From Corynebacterium lactis (GTDB lineage Bacteria > Actinomycetota > Actinomycetes > Mycobacteriales > Mycobacteriaceae): DNA of 64,000 nucleotides. The position numbers were made by a program, and so were the translations under genes. The DNA lies in NCBI RefSeq assembly GCF_900519355.1, contig NZ_ULHE01000004.1, forward strand, positions 186,001 to 250,000, written 5' to 3'. Positions 37,392 through 45,959 of this stretch are shown here, in pieces; positions within the stretch are counted from its first letter, which is position 1, and each line of letters begins with the position of its first letter. The notes under the pieces were generated by a model. The model had not been told where the DNA came from and searched no databases. It saw only the letters and a program-made list of their open reading frames with translations.

Positions 37392-38171
37392 ATGACTTCC
37401 ATCCACAACCCGGGCAAAGAATTCACAACCGGCCCCGGAGAGCCTGTTTTTCCGTCCTACGGGCTGGTATCCTTCGGCGCCTGGTTCGCCGACGTTCTCG
37501 CGCTGTCCGAGACCGCCCGCACCCGCCCGCGCGTCATCGCCATCGACGGCCGCGGCGGCTCCGGAAAGACCACCCTTGCCGAGCGCATGGCCTGCGGTTG
37601 CGGAGAGGGCGACGAGGGCGCGAAGGCCGTGATCATCCACACCGACGACATCGCCTGGAACCACTCCCGCTTCGACTGGGACACCGAGCTGGCAGAGCAC
37701 ATCTTGAAGCCCCTGCGCGCCGAGCAGGCCGTCGACTACACGCCGCCGGGCTGGGCCGCGCACGGCCGCGAAGGCTCCCTCACCTTCGACCCCGCCACCG
37801 TCATCATCGTCGAGGGCAGCGGCTGCATCCGCCCCTCCCTCGCCCCGCTTTACGACGCCACGGTCTACGTCCAATCCGACCTGGAGGCCACCCGCGCCCG
37901 GGGTGTGCAGCGGGACGTGGAGCAGGGAGTCAACGGCGGCCGGGAGGAGGCCGAGGCCTTCTGGGATTCCTGGGCGGCCGAGGAGTTGGACTTCCTGGAG
38001 GGCACGCGCCCGTGGGAGAAGGCGGACTTCGTGGTCGTCGGCCACAAGTACAGCGAGCTGCCGGAGACTATGGTGACGCTGGATAAGAGGGGCCAGTACT
38101 TCCTGGAGCAGCTGGGAGACGACGCCCTGGTTGTTGCGACCTCCGTGGTGGAGGACATTCCAGAGGAGTGA
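37392..38171 (+). CDS. P-loop kinase, uridine kinase-like
   Basis: 259 residues with a Walker A motif at about residue 49 (AIDGRGGSGKTTLAERMA) and a later VIIVEGSGC strand, as in uridine kinase and related nucleoside or small-molecule kinases. A DD pair in IIHTDDIAWN may bind substrate and magnesium. The start at 37392 begins MTSIHNPGK and lies 34 bp from the divergent panE start; a longer in-frame reading overlaps panE and is a shadow. The substrate is unknown. Confidence 0.7.
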   Translation: MTSIHNPGKEFTTGPGEPVFPSYGLVSFGAWFADVLALSETARTRPRVIAIDGRGGSGKTTLAERMACGCGEGDEGAKAVIIHTDDIAWNHSRFDWDTELAEHILKPLRAEQAVDYTPPGWAAHGREGSLTFDPATVIIVEGSGCIRPSLAPLYDATVYVQSDLEATRARGVQRDVEQGVNGGREEAEAFWDSWAAEELDFLEGTRPWEKADFVVVGHKYSELPETMVTLDKRGQYFLEQLGDDALVVATSVVEDIPEE

Positions 38172-38239
38172 TCCCCTCGCCTGAGCGGCAGCCCGCGGAA
38201 GCCTGAGAAGTATGTGAGAAATGCCACTCACCCGTTTCC

Positions 38240-38269
38240 TTGAAGGCCTTCGTCACCCGGGGTTAGACT
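38240..38269 (+). promoter_or_regulatory. Promoter of the PTS operon
   Basis: TTGAAG (38240-38245) and TAGACT (38264-38269) with an 18-bp spacer; start near 38276, just before the antiterminator target. Confidence 0.5.
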
Positions 38270-38291
38270 CGGGATAACAGATATCAACCCA

Positions 38292-38320
38292 GGGTTGTTA
38301 CTCGTATGAGGCAAGACCTG
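38292..38320 (+). promoter_or_regulatory. RAT site (ribonucleic antiterminator target)
   Basis: The sequence beginning GGGTTGTTACTCGTATGAGG and going on to 38320 closely follows the BglG/LicT RAT consensus (GGATTGTTACTG...GCAGGCAAAACC). Its 3' part overlaps the left arm of the terminator at 38314, so protein binding here would block the terminator. Confidence 0.85.
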
Positions 38321-38356
38321 AGGCGACCGCAGTTTGCGGTGCCTCGGGTCTTTTTT
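38314..38356 (+). terminator. Regulated terminator in the PTS operon leader
   Basis: AGACCTGAGGC (38314-38324) pairs with GCCTCGGGTCT (38341-38351), with ACCGC/GCGGT inside and a run of six T. It lies 58 bp before the EIIBCA start and overlaps the RAT site. Confidence 0.88.
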
Positions 38357-38413
38357 GTTTTTTAAGCCTCGTCGTGGCAGCGGCCCTACCTACTTCGATG
38401 AAAGAAGGACACG

Positions 38414-40480
38414 ATGGGATCATCAAAGGATTCCAGCGCGAGGGCAATTATTGACAACCTCGGCGGTCCGGACAACGTCGCCAGCCTGACGCACTGCGCC
38501 ACTCGCCTGCGCTTCGAGCTCAACGACATGTCCAAGATCGACGAGGCCAAGATTGACAAGGTCCCCGGCGTTTTGGGCGTCGTCCACCAGGGCGACAATC
38601 GCTACCAGGTGATCTGCGGTGGCGGCGTCGAGTCCATGTACTCGGCCATCACCAACCTCCCCGAGATGAAGGGCGCCGGCAAGGCCCGCTCCAACGCGGA
38701 CGTCAAGGCCGAGGCCCGCGCGAAGGCCCGCGGCAAGTACGCGTGGCTGGATAACTTCTTCGAGTACCTCTCCGACTCCTTCCGCCCGATCCTGGGCGTG
38801 CTGCTCGGCGCCTCGCTGATCATCGCCATCGCCGCGGTCCTCGACGGCCTCCACATCGTCGACTTCCGCGCCGAGGATAAGTCCGCCACCTGGGTCTTCG
38901 TCGACGCCATGTGGCGCAGCGTCTTCTACTTCCTGCCGATCATGGTGGCCTACAACGCGGCGAAGAAGTTGCGCGTCGACCCGTGGCTGGGCGCCGCCGT
39001 CATGGGCGCGCTGATGACTCCGGAGTTCATGAGCCTGAAGGACACCGAGCGCTTCGCCGACACGGTCAAGACCGTCAACGAGACCCTCGGCACCGAGTCC
39101 TACACCGCGAACGTCTTCGGCTTCGCCATGCAGCACAATGACTACGGCGGACAGGTCTTCGTCCCGCTGATCATGGTTGCCATCCTGGCGCTGGTCTACC
39201 ACGGCCTGAAGAAGGTCTTCCCCGAAAACGTCCAGATGGTCTTCGTGCCGTTCATCTCCATGCTCATCATGATCCCGCTGACCGCCTTCATCGTCGGCCC
39301 GCTGGGCGTCTGGCTCGGTACCGGTATCGGCTCCGGCCTGGCCTGGATGAACTCCAACGCGCCGTTCGTCTTCGCAATCCTGATCCCGATGCTCTACCCG
39401 TTCCTGGTCCCGCTGGGCCTGCACTGGCCGCTCAACGCCCTGATGCTGGTCAACATCCAGACCCTCGGCTACGACTTCATCCAGGGCCCGATGGGCGCAT
39501 GGAACTTCGCCTGCTTCGGCGCCACCGCCGGTGTCCTGGTCCTGTCCCTGCGTGACCGCGACGTCCAGATGCGCCAGACCGCGACGGGTGCTCTCGCCGC
39601 CGGCCTCTTCGGTGGTATCTCCGAGCCGTCCCTCTACGGTATTCACCTGCGCTTCAAGAGGGTCTACCCGCGCATGCTGCTCGGCTGCTTCGCCGGTGGT
39701 CTGACCATCGCGATCCTCTCCGCCCCGTACGGCGGCGTCAAGACCAACGCCTTCGTGTTCACCTCCCTGATCACCACCGTCGTCTTCAAGCCGATCTGGG
39801 TCTACCTGATCTCCATCGCGGTCGCCTTCTTCGTCGCGATGTTCGCCATCATCCTCACCGACTACCGCACCCCGGAGGAGAAGGCTGAGGCCGAGGCCGC
39901 CCGCGCCGCTGAAGCCGAGGATGCCGACGAGGCACCGCTTGCCGACGAATCCCCGGTCGCACCCGCCGCCGCTACTGCTGCAGCAGGCGCCGGTTCCGCG
40001 GCGGGCGTCGCCACTGCCCTGGCCACCAAGGTCGATGTCGCTGCCCCGGTCTCCGGCGAGGTCATCAGCCTCGACGCCACCGGCGACAAGGTCTTCGCCT
40101 CCCGCGCTCTCGGCGAGGGCGTCGGCATCAAGCCGACCTCGTCCCGCATCGTCGCACCGGTGTCCGGCACCCTAATGACGGTCGCCAAGACCGGCCACGC
40201 CTTCGGCATCAAGACCGATGACGGGGTCGAGGTCCTGGTCCACGTCGGCATCGACACCGTCAAGATGGCCGGTGAGGGCTTCGACGTGGCCGTCGAGAAG
40301 AAGCAGCGCGTCTCCGCTGGCGACCTGCTGGTCAACGTCGATTTCGACAAGGTCGTCGCAGCCGGTTACCCGACCACGACGATCATGACCGTCACCAACA
40401 CCAAGAAGCTGGGCAGCGTCGAGCCGAAGATCGGCTCCACCGTTACCTCCGGCGACACGGTCATCGAAGTTAGGCCATAA
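38414..40480 (+). CDS. bglF: PTS beta-glucoside-type transporter EIIBCA
   Basis: 688 residues in B-C-A order. The B domain has the phosphocysteine in LTHCATRLRFEL; the C domain is a ten-segment permease with GGISEPSLYGIHLRF; after an Ala/Glu-rich linker (about 495-540) the A domain has the phosphohistidine in LVHVGIDTVKMAG. This is the BglF-like arrangement, but the sugar cannot be named; glucose or trehalose-type substrates are also possible. AGAAGGA stands before the ATG. Expression should depend on the leader antiterminator and the regulator that follows. Confidence 0.9.
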   Translation: MGSSKDSSARAIIDNLGGPDNVASLTHCATRLRFELNDMSKIDEAKIDKVPGVLGVVHQGDNRYQVICGGGVESMYSAITNLPEMKGAGKARSNADVKAEARAKARGKYAWLDNFFEYLSDSFRPILGVLLGASLIIAIAAVLDGLHIVDFRAEDKSATWVFVDAMWRSVFYFLPIMVAYNAAKKLRVDPWLGAAVMGALMTPEFMSLKDTERFADTVKTVNETLGTESYTANVFGFAMQHNDYGGQVFVPLIMVAILALVYHGLKKVFPENVQMVFVPFISMLIMIPLTAFIVGPLGVWLGTGIGSGLAWMNSNAPFVFAILIPMLYPFLVPLGLHWPLNALMLVNIQTLGYDFIQGPMGAWNFACFGATAGVLVLSLRDRDVQMRQTATGALAAGLFGGISEPSLYGIHLRFKRVYPRMLLGCFAGGLTIAILSAPYGGVKTNAFVFTSLITTVVFKPIWVYLISIAVAFFVAMFAIILTDYRTPEEKAEAEAARAAEAEDADEAPLADESPVAPAAATAAAGAGSAAGVATALATKVDVAAPVSGEVISLDATGDKVFASRALGEGVGIKPTSSRIVAPVSGTLMTVAKTGHAFGIKTDDGVEVLVHVGIDTVKMAGEGFDVAVEKKQRVSAGDLLVNVDFDKVVAAGYPTTTIMTVTNTKKLGSVEPKIGSTVTSGDTVIEVRP

Positions 40481-40549
40481 TCGGTAGGCGTACCGCCCCG
40501 CGCGGTGCGTTCACCGAAGACCTAGTAAGGAGCACCGCGCAGCGCCGCT

Positions 40550-41821
40550 ATGGAAATCCTGCGAGTATTCAATAACAACGTGGTCCTGGCCAAAGACTCA
40601 GCCGGTGAAAAGATCGTCACCGGCCGGGGAATTGGTTTCAAGGCCCGCCCCGGGCAGCCGATCGACCAGAACAAGGTCGTGAGGGTTTTCGTCCCGGCGG
40701 ACGGCCGAGACCCGGACCACCTGGCCGAATTGCTCGCAGGAATTCCTCTGTCACACATCAAGCTGATGACGGACGCGGTGGCCGCCGCGGGGCTGAGCGA
40801 AGCGGCGTCGCAAAGCCCCACCCTCCTGATGGCGCTGGCAGACCATATCGGCTACGCCATCCAGCGGGCCTCCAAAGGCGAGACCGTCGAGTACCCGCTG
40901 CTCGCGGAGGTCAACCAACTGTATAGCGAAGAGTACAGGCAGGCCCGGGCCATTCTCGCCTTCGTCAACGACCATCTGCGCCGTCACGAGATTGTGGAAC
41001 TGCCCGAGGCCGAAGCGGTCGCACTGACGCTGCACCTGGTCAACGCCGGGTTCTCCACGGGCGATCTCTCCTTCACGTACACCATGACCGGCGTGCTGCA
41101 GCAGCTGATCGCCGTGATCGAGAACGACTACGGCATCCGGCTCAGTTCGGAGACCGTCAGCGTCGGCCGCTTCATCACGCACCTGCGCTACCTGTTCGTC
41201 CGGATCAATCAGCACGAGCAGTTGGACGACCAGTACTCGGCCATCGGCCAGGCGATCCGGGATTCCGATCCCCGCGCCTACCAGTGCGCCCAGCGCATTG
41301 CCGCGGTCATCGAGCTCCGCCTCGGAGCCTCTTTGACCGAGGACGAAATTTCATACCTCACCCTGCATGTTTCCAGGATCACGCAGGGGGTGGCTGTATC
41401 CCCCACCACCAAGGCTTCCGCCCCTGCGGACGGCCAACCGGGTGCCAAGCCCGGCAGCGGTGCAGTGGCCAAACTCGACACCGAGTTCGCCACCGCACCT
41501 AGTGTGGTGGGTAGTACAGGCATCACCCCAACGCTAACTCGAAAGGATTCTCACATGATCTCCCGCACCGCTACCATCGGTTCCTCCGTCGGCCTCCACG
41601 CCCGCCCGGCTTCCCTCTTCACCGCCGCCGCGGCCGAGTACGACTACGACATCGTGATCTCCCTCGACGGCGAGGAAGCTGACGCCGCCTCCATCCTGGA
41701 GGTCATGACCCTGGGCGCCAAGCACGGCGACGTGGTCACCCTCAGCTCCGACGACGACGCCGCGGCAGGCGCCCTCGACGAGCTAGCTGCGATGCTCGAG
41801 CGCGACCTCGACGCCGAGTAA
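40550..41821 (+). CDS. BglG/LicT-family antiterminator, reading in frame into HPr
   Basis: The first 55 residues (MEILRVFNNNVVLAKD...GRGIGF) are the RNA-binding CAT domain; two PRD domains follow (about 65-170 and 175-280) with histidines in ADHIGY, TLHLVNA, FITHLRYL and LTLHVSRI. It should bind the RAT site at 38292. A Pro/Ala/Gly-rich stretch of about 55 residues then leads, without a stop, into HPr. If one C is missing near 41494, as in lipA, the true frame would stop at TAG 41500-41502 and there would be no fusion. The ribosome binding site AAGGAG at 40527-40532 is rather far from the ATG. Confidence 0.8.
   Translation: MEILRVFNNNVVLAKDSAGEKIVTGRGIGFKARPGQPIDQNKVVRVFVPADGRDPDHLAELLAGIPLSHIKLMTDAVAAAGLSEAASQSPTLLMALADHIGYAIQRASKGETVEYPLLAEVNQLYSEEYRQARAILAFVNDHLRRHEIVELPEAEAVALTLHLVNAGFSTGDLSFTYTMTGVLQQLIAVIENDYGIRLSSETVSVGRFITHLRYLFVRINQHEQLDDQYSAIGQAIRDSDPRAYQCAQRIAAVIELRLGASLTEDEISYLTLHVSRITQGVAVSPTTKASAPADGQPGAKPGSGAVAKLDTEFATAPSVVGSTGITPTLTRKDSHMISRTATIGSSVGLHARPASLFTAAAAEYDYDIVISLDGEEADAASILEVMTLGAKHGDVVTLSSDDDAAAGALDELAAMLERDLDAE
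41555..41821 (+). CDS. ptsH: Phosphocarrier protein HPr
   Basis: 88 residues starting MISRTATIG with the phosphohistidine His15 in GLHARPAS and the expected fold of an HPr (SLDGEEADAASILEVMTLGA). GAAAGGA (41541-41547) is 7 nt before the ATG, so HPr can be made on its own even though the upstream reading frame runs through it. It passes phosphate from EI, encoded 46 bp downstream, to EIIA and probably to the PRDs of the antiterminator. Confidence 0.92.
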   Translation: MISRTATIGSSVGLHARPASLFTAAAAEYDYDIVISLDGEEADAASILEVMTLGAKHGDVVTLSSDDDAAAGALDELAAMLERDLDAE

Positions 41822-41867
41822 CACCACATTCCCACACGCGAGCAACCTCGAAGGGAGAAATTCAACA

Positions 41868-43557
41868 GTGTTTGAGCAGCACACAATCGTCTTCGGAATC
41901 GGCGTTTCCACCGGTACCGCCGCCGCCGAGGTGGTGAAGGTTCTGCCGGCCCCCGGAGTTGATACCTCGGAGCCCGCATCGGAGGACCCCGCGGCCGACG
42001 GCCAGCGCGTCCGCGAGGCCATGGCCTCGGTTGCCGCAGCCCTGAAGGACCAGGCGGAGCGCTCCAGCGCCAAGGCCCGCCCGATCCTGGAGGCCACCGC
42101 GCAGCTGGCCTGACCGAGCGCTGGCGAAGGCCGTCGACAAGAAGCTGAAGAAGGGCTCCGGCGTCACCCAAGCTGTCCACGACGCCGTCGAGGACTACGC
42201 AAAGCTGCTCGCCGGGCTCGGCGGATACATGGCCGAGCGCGTCACCGACCTCTACGATGTCCGCGACCGCACCATCTGCGAGCTGCGCGGGCTGCCGAAG
42301 CCGGGCGTGCCCTTCGTCTCCTCCCCCTCCATCCTGCTTGCCGACGACCTGGCGCCGGCCGAGACCGTCAGCTTGGACCCTGAACTCGTCGTCGGCATTG
42401 TCACGGCCGGTGGCGGCCCGACCAGCCACACGGCCATCCTGGCAGCGCAGCTCGGTATTCCGGCCGTCGTCAAGGCGAGCGGAATCATGGACGTTGAAGC
42501 TGGCACCATCGTCGCCATCGACGGCGGCGCAGGCGAGGTCATCGTCCACCCGACCGAGGCGGAGATTGAGGAGCTGCACGAGCGGGCCGAGCGCCGCGCG
42601 GCAGCGCTGGCGGAGTCCACGGGCGCTGGCAAGACGGCCGACGGATACCCGGTCACCCTGCTGGCCAACATCGGCACCGCCGAAGACGGCGAGGCCGCGG
42701 CCAAGAAGGACGTCGAGGGCACCGGCCTGTTCCGCACAGAGTTCCTCTTCCTCGACCGCGAAAGCGCGCCGACGCTGGAGGAGCAGACGGCGACCTACAC
42801 CCGCGTGCTGGAGGCCTTCGGCACGCGCCGCGTGGTGGTGCGCACGCTCGACGCTGGCGCCGACAAGCCGCTGAGCTTCGCCAACCTCGGCGAGGAGGAG
42901 AACCCGGCGCTCGGCCGCCGCGGACTCCGCCTGGCCCAGGCCCGCGAGGATCTGATGGACACGCAGTTGGACGCCCTGGCCGCAGCCTTCGAGGCCACCG
43001 GCCGCAAGGCCGACCTGCGCGTGATGGCGCCGATGGTCGCGACCGTCGAGGAGGCGACCTGGTTCGCAGACAAGGCACGCGAGCGCGGCCTGCCCAAGGT
43101 CGGCATCATGATCGAGGTCCCGGCCGCGGCCATCCGCTCGAAGCAGCTGCTGTCGATTGTGGATTTCGCGTCGATTGGCACCAACGACTTGTCGCAGTAC
43201 ACCATGGCCGCCGACCGCATGCAGGGCGCCCTGTCCGACCTGCTCTCCCCCTGGCAGCCGGCCGTGCTGCAGATGATCAAGTCCGCGTGTAAGGGCGGCG
43301 ACGCCACCGGCAAGCCGATCAGCGTCTGCGGCGAGGCCGGCGGCGACCCGCTGCTCGCCCTGGTCCTGGTCGGCCTGGGGGTTAGCTCCCTGTCCATGGC
43401 GACCAAGAAGGTCCCGGCCGTGCGCGCAGCCCTGCGCCTGCACGACCGCGCCACCTGCCAGCAGATGGCAGCCTACGCCGTCGACGCCGCCACCGCGGCC
43501 GATGCGAAGGCCGCCGTCACCAACCTGGCAAACCCGCGCATTAAGGACCTGCTCTAG
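41868..43557 (+). CDS. ptsI: PTS enzyme I, frameshifted
   Basis: Phosphoenolpyruvate-protein phosphotransferase, about 562 residues if restored. GTG start with AAGGGAG 9 nt upstream. The first frame ends at 42113; the continuation (DKKLKKGSGVTQAVHDAVED) is in another frame, needing one base less or two more near 42111. The phosphohistidine is in GGPTSHTAILAAQLGIP; the PEP-binding barrel has GTGLFRTEFLF and SVCGEAGGDP. EI is shared by all PTS sugars, so finding it here together with a sugar-specific EII is notable. Confidence 0.9.
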
Positions 43558-43637
43558 CGCGGTGCACTCGCGCTGAGTTCCAACGCAGCGCCGCAGCGCT
43601 GTGCACTCGCGCTGTGCCTCCCAGCGCCGCCCAATGA

Positions 43638-43679
43638 CCCAGCGCCCCGACCGACACAATCGGCGGGGCGCTGGGTTTT
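43638..43679 (+). terminator. PTS operon terminator
   Basis: Perfect 12-bp arms CCCAGCGCCCCG (43638-43649) and 43664-43675, followed by TTTT. Confidence 0.88.
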
Positions 43680-43814
43680 AAAGCTCACAGTCCGCCGGCC
43701 AGGGGCGACGTTAGAGCCGTCGGCAAGCGGAGGCCCGCACTTGCCCGCACTTGCGCTACGGGGAGTTTTCGGGAAACGTTGGGCGGAAGTGTGTAACGAA
43801 GGGAGTTTTCCGAA

Positions 43815-44129
43815 ATGGCATGGGTTGTATTGATTGTGTCCGGCATGTTCGAGGCCGTGTGGGCGATCGCGCTGGATAAGTCCCACGGGTTCACTCGCCT
43901 CGCCCCGTCGCTGGTCTTTGCCGGTGCCCTCATCATTTCGATGGGTGGCCTGGCGTGGGCGATGAAGACGCTGCCCCTCGGAACGGCCTACGCGGTGTGG
44001 GTCGGAGTCGGCGCGGCCCTTGCGGTGGTGTACTCGTTCGCCACCGGCGCCGAGGCGGTCTCGGTGGCGAAGGTAGTCTTCCTCGCCATGATTGTCGGGG
44101 GCGTGATCGGGCTGAAGGCTTTCGCCTAA
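43815..44129 (+). CDS. sugE: SMR-family exporter SugE (guanidinium exporter Gdx type)
   Basis: 104 residues, four transmembrane segments. The conserved glutamate is Glu13 in SGMFEAVWAIALDKS, and later GTAYAVWVGVGA is typical of small multidrug resistance proteins; the SugE/Gdx subgroup exports guanidinium. AAGGGAG precedes the ATG. I looked for the known guanidine riboswitch classes upstream and did not find them. GGGAGTTTTC occurs twice upstream (43763 and 43801), the second copy overlapping the ribosome binding site. Confidence 0.88.
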   Translation: MAWVVLIVSGMFEAVWAIALDKSHGFTRLAPSLVFAGALIISMGGLAWAMKTLPLGTAYAVWVGVGAALAVVYSFATGAEAVSVAKVVFLAMIVGGVIGLKAFA

Positions 44130-44479
44130 CACGTATCAGCCCGCACCAGGGCAGTAAATATCATTTAGGGAACTCTTAGGATTTCCGCTTGGGGCCTCGC
44201 CGAACGCACGGTTTTCGGCGGGGCCCATTTCCTGTGGGGGAACGCTATCTACTAGGCTAAATGGGTAGTTTTCCATGGGCACCACCCCGCCCGAAGGAAT
44301 CGCTTACGATTCACTTAATATGGCTCCACCCAGCCGCCGTGGACGTACGCAGAAAATTCAATATCTAATTCAATCGAGTACTAGACGCCGCCCCGCCACT
44401 TCCTCATCAGTCAAGGTGGCCCCGCGGCTGCGCCCGACAATCCTCACGGGCGAGACATTTTAGAAAGAACACAATTCTC
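44130..44479. other. Long leader between sugE and brnQ
   Basis: Holds the sugE terminator (44190-44230) and then about 250 bp before brnQ. A 62-codon open frame (44275-44463) shows no ribosome binding site and no run of branched-chain residues, so I do not call a leader peptide. Confidence 0.5.
44190..44230 (+). terminator. sugE terminator
   Basis: GGGCCTCGCCGAA (44192-44204) pairs with TTCGGCGGGGCCC (44214-44226) with one mismatch, followed by ATTT. Confidence 0.7.
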
Positions 44480-45865
44480 ATGACTAAGGCGAGCGGGGTG
44501 GAGTCCCCCAAGTCCTTTACCACCATCATCGTGGTAACTGCCCTAATGCTGTTTTCGATGTTCTTCGGTGCGGGAAACCTGATTTTCCCGCCGAAGCTGG
44601 GCATCGACTCGGGCACCAATTTCTTGCCCTCCATTATCGGCTTCCTCCTCACCGGCGTGGCGCTTCCGGTACTGGCTATCGTCGCCATCGCAATCTCCGG
44701 CCGTAACATGCGCGACCTGGCGCTGCGCGGCGGCCGCTTCTTCTCCTGGGCATTCCCGGTCATCGCATACCTGTCCATCGGTGCCTTCTACGCGCTGCCC
44801 CGAACTGGCGCAGTCTCCTACGAGACCGGCGTCCAGCCGATCTTCGGCTGGGATTCCCTGGTCGCCTCCGCGGGCTTCTACTTCGTCTTCTTCGGCATCG
44901 CGCTATTCCTGGCGTGGAACCCGAACGAGATCGTCTCGAAGCTGGGCAAAATCCTGACCCCGGCGCTGCTGATCCTGCTGGTTGTCCTGGTCGGATTCTC
45001 CTTTGCCAAGTACACCCCAACGGACACCGCGCCGATCGAGAAGTACTCCTCCGCCCCGTTTGCGGCGGGCCTGGTCGAGGGCTACCTGACCATGGACTCC
45101 ATCGCGGGCCTGGCGTTTGGCATCATCGTCATCTCGGCGCTGCGCTTCAACGGCGTGCCCGAGGGCAAGAAGACCATCCGCGGCACCATCATCGCGGGCT
45201 CTGTCGCCGGCGCCCTGCTCGCCCTGATTTACCTGGGCCTGGGCTACGTCGGCCAGGTCCTGCCGGGTGCGGAGACCTTCGAAAACGGCTCCGGCATCCT
45301 GGCCGAGGCCTCCAAGCAGACCATGGGCCAGTTCGGCCAGATCATCTTCGGCCTGATCGTGCTGCTCGCCTGCATGACCACCGCCGTCGGCCTGATCGCC
45401 GCGACCAGCGAGTTCTTCAACCTGCTGATCCCGGGGGTTAGCTACAAGACCTGGGCGATCATCTTCACCGTGATGTCCTTCGCCATGGCGACGCAGGGCC
45501 TGTCGCAGGTCCTCGCCATCGCGGCCCCGATCATCACGTTCATCTACCCGCCGGCCATCACGCTGACCTTCCTAACCCTGTTCGACCCGGTCATCGCCCG
45601 CAGCTTCCCGCTGCACTGGACCTTCCGTCTGGGCATCTGGGTGGCAACCATCTGGTCCGCGGTCACCGTCCTGTCCAGCCTCGGCGTCGGCGGCGCAGCC
45701 CTCGAGAACACGCTGAGCATGGTCCCGGGCCACGCGGTCCAATTCGGCTGGTTCCTGCCGACGATCATCGCAGTGGTGATCGGCTACATCGCCGACTTCG
45801 CCACCCGCAACTCCCGCGAGCCCGATCCGCTTACCGACGAGCACGTCTCCGTGGCCGCGGCCTAA
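44480..45865 (+). CDS. brnQ: Branched-chain amino acid carrier BrnQ (LIVCS family)
   Basis: 461 residues, about 12 transmembrane segments, importing Leu, Ile and Val with Na+. It starts with MLFSMFFGAGNLIFPPKLG, the LIVCS signature. It belongs functionally with ilvE. A weak purine-rich site (AGAAAGA) lies upstream of the ATG. A dicarboxylate symporter gene follows after 94 bp on the same strand. Confidence 0.93.
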   Translation: MTKASGVESPKSFTTIIVVTALMLFSMFFGAGNLIFPPKLGIDSGTNFLPSIIGFLLTGVALPVLAIVAIAISGRNMRDLALRGGRFFSWAFPVIAYLSIGAFYALPRTGAVSYETGVQPIFGWDSLVASAGFYFVFFGIALFLAWNPNEIVSKLGKILTPALLILLVVLVGFSFAKYTPTDTAPIEKYSSAPFAAGLVEGYLTMDSIAGLAFGIIVISALRFNGVPEGKKTIRGTIIAGSVAGALLALIYLGLGYVGQVLPGAETFENGSGILAEASKQTMGQFGQIIFGLIVLLACMTTAVGLIAATSEFFNLLIPGVSYKTWAIIFTVMSFAMATQGLSQVLAIAAPIITFIYPPAITLTFLTLFDPVIARSFPLHWTFRLGIWVATIWSAVTVLSSLGVGGAALENTLSMVPGHAVQFGWFLPTIIAVVIGYIADFATRNSREPDPLTDEHVSVAAA

Positions 45866-45959
45866 AGGGCGCTCGGCGCGGGCTGTCCCGCGCCCCGGCG
45901 TCGGAAAGCCTCGCGCCAACCACCCCTCACATACCCCTAAAAACACAAAGGATTGACCC

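Noticed and set aside
38210-38230. GlxR/CRP site upstream of the PTS operon (TGTGAGAAATG...)
   Set aside because: Only the left half-site matches; the right half is not TCACA at the required spacing.
43681-43814. Guanidine riboswitch before sugE
   Set aside because: None of the conserved parts of the known guanidine classes is present; only a repeated GGGAGTTTTC is seen.
44275-44463. Possible leader peptide before brnQ
   Set aside because: No ribosome binding site, no run of Leu, Ile or Val codons, and no alternative terminator structure after it.
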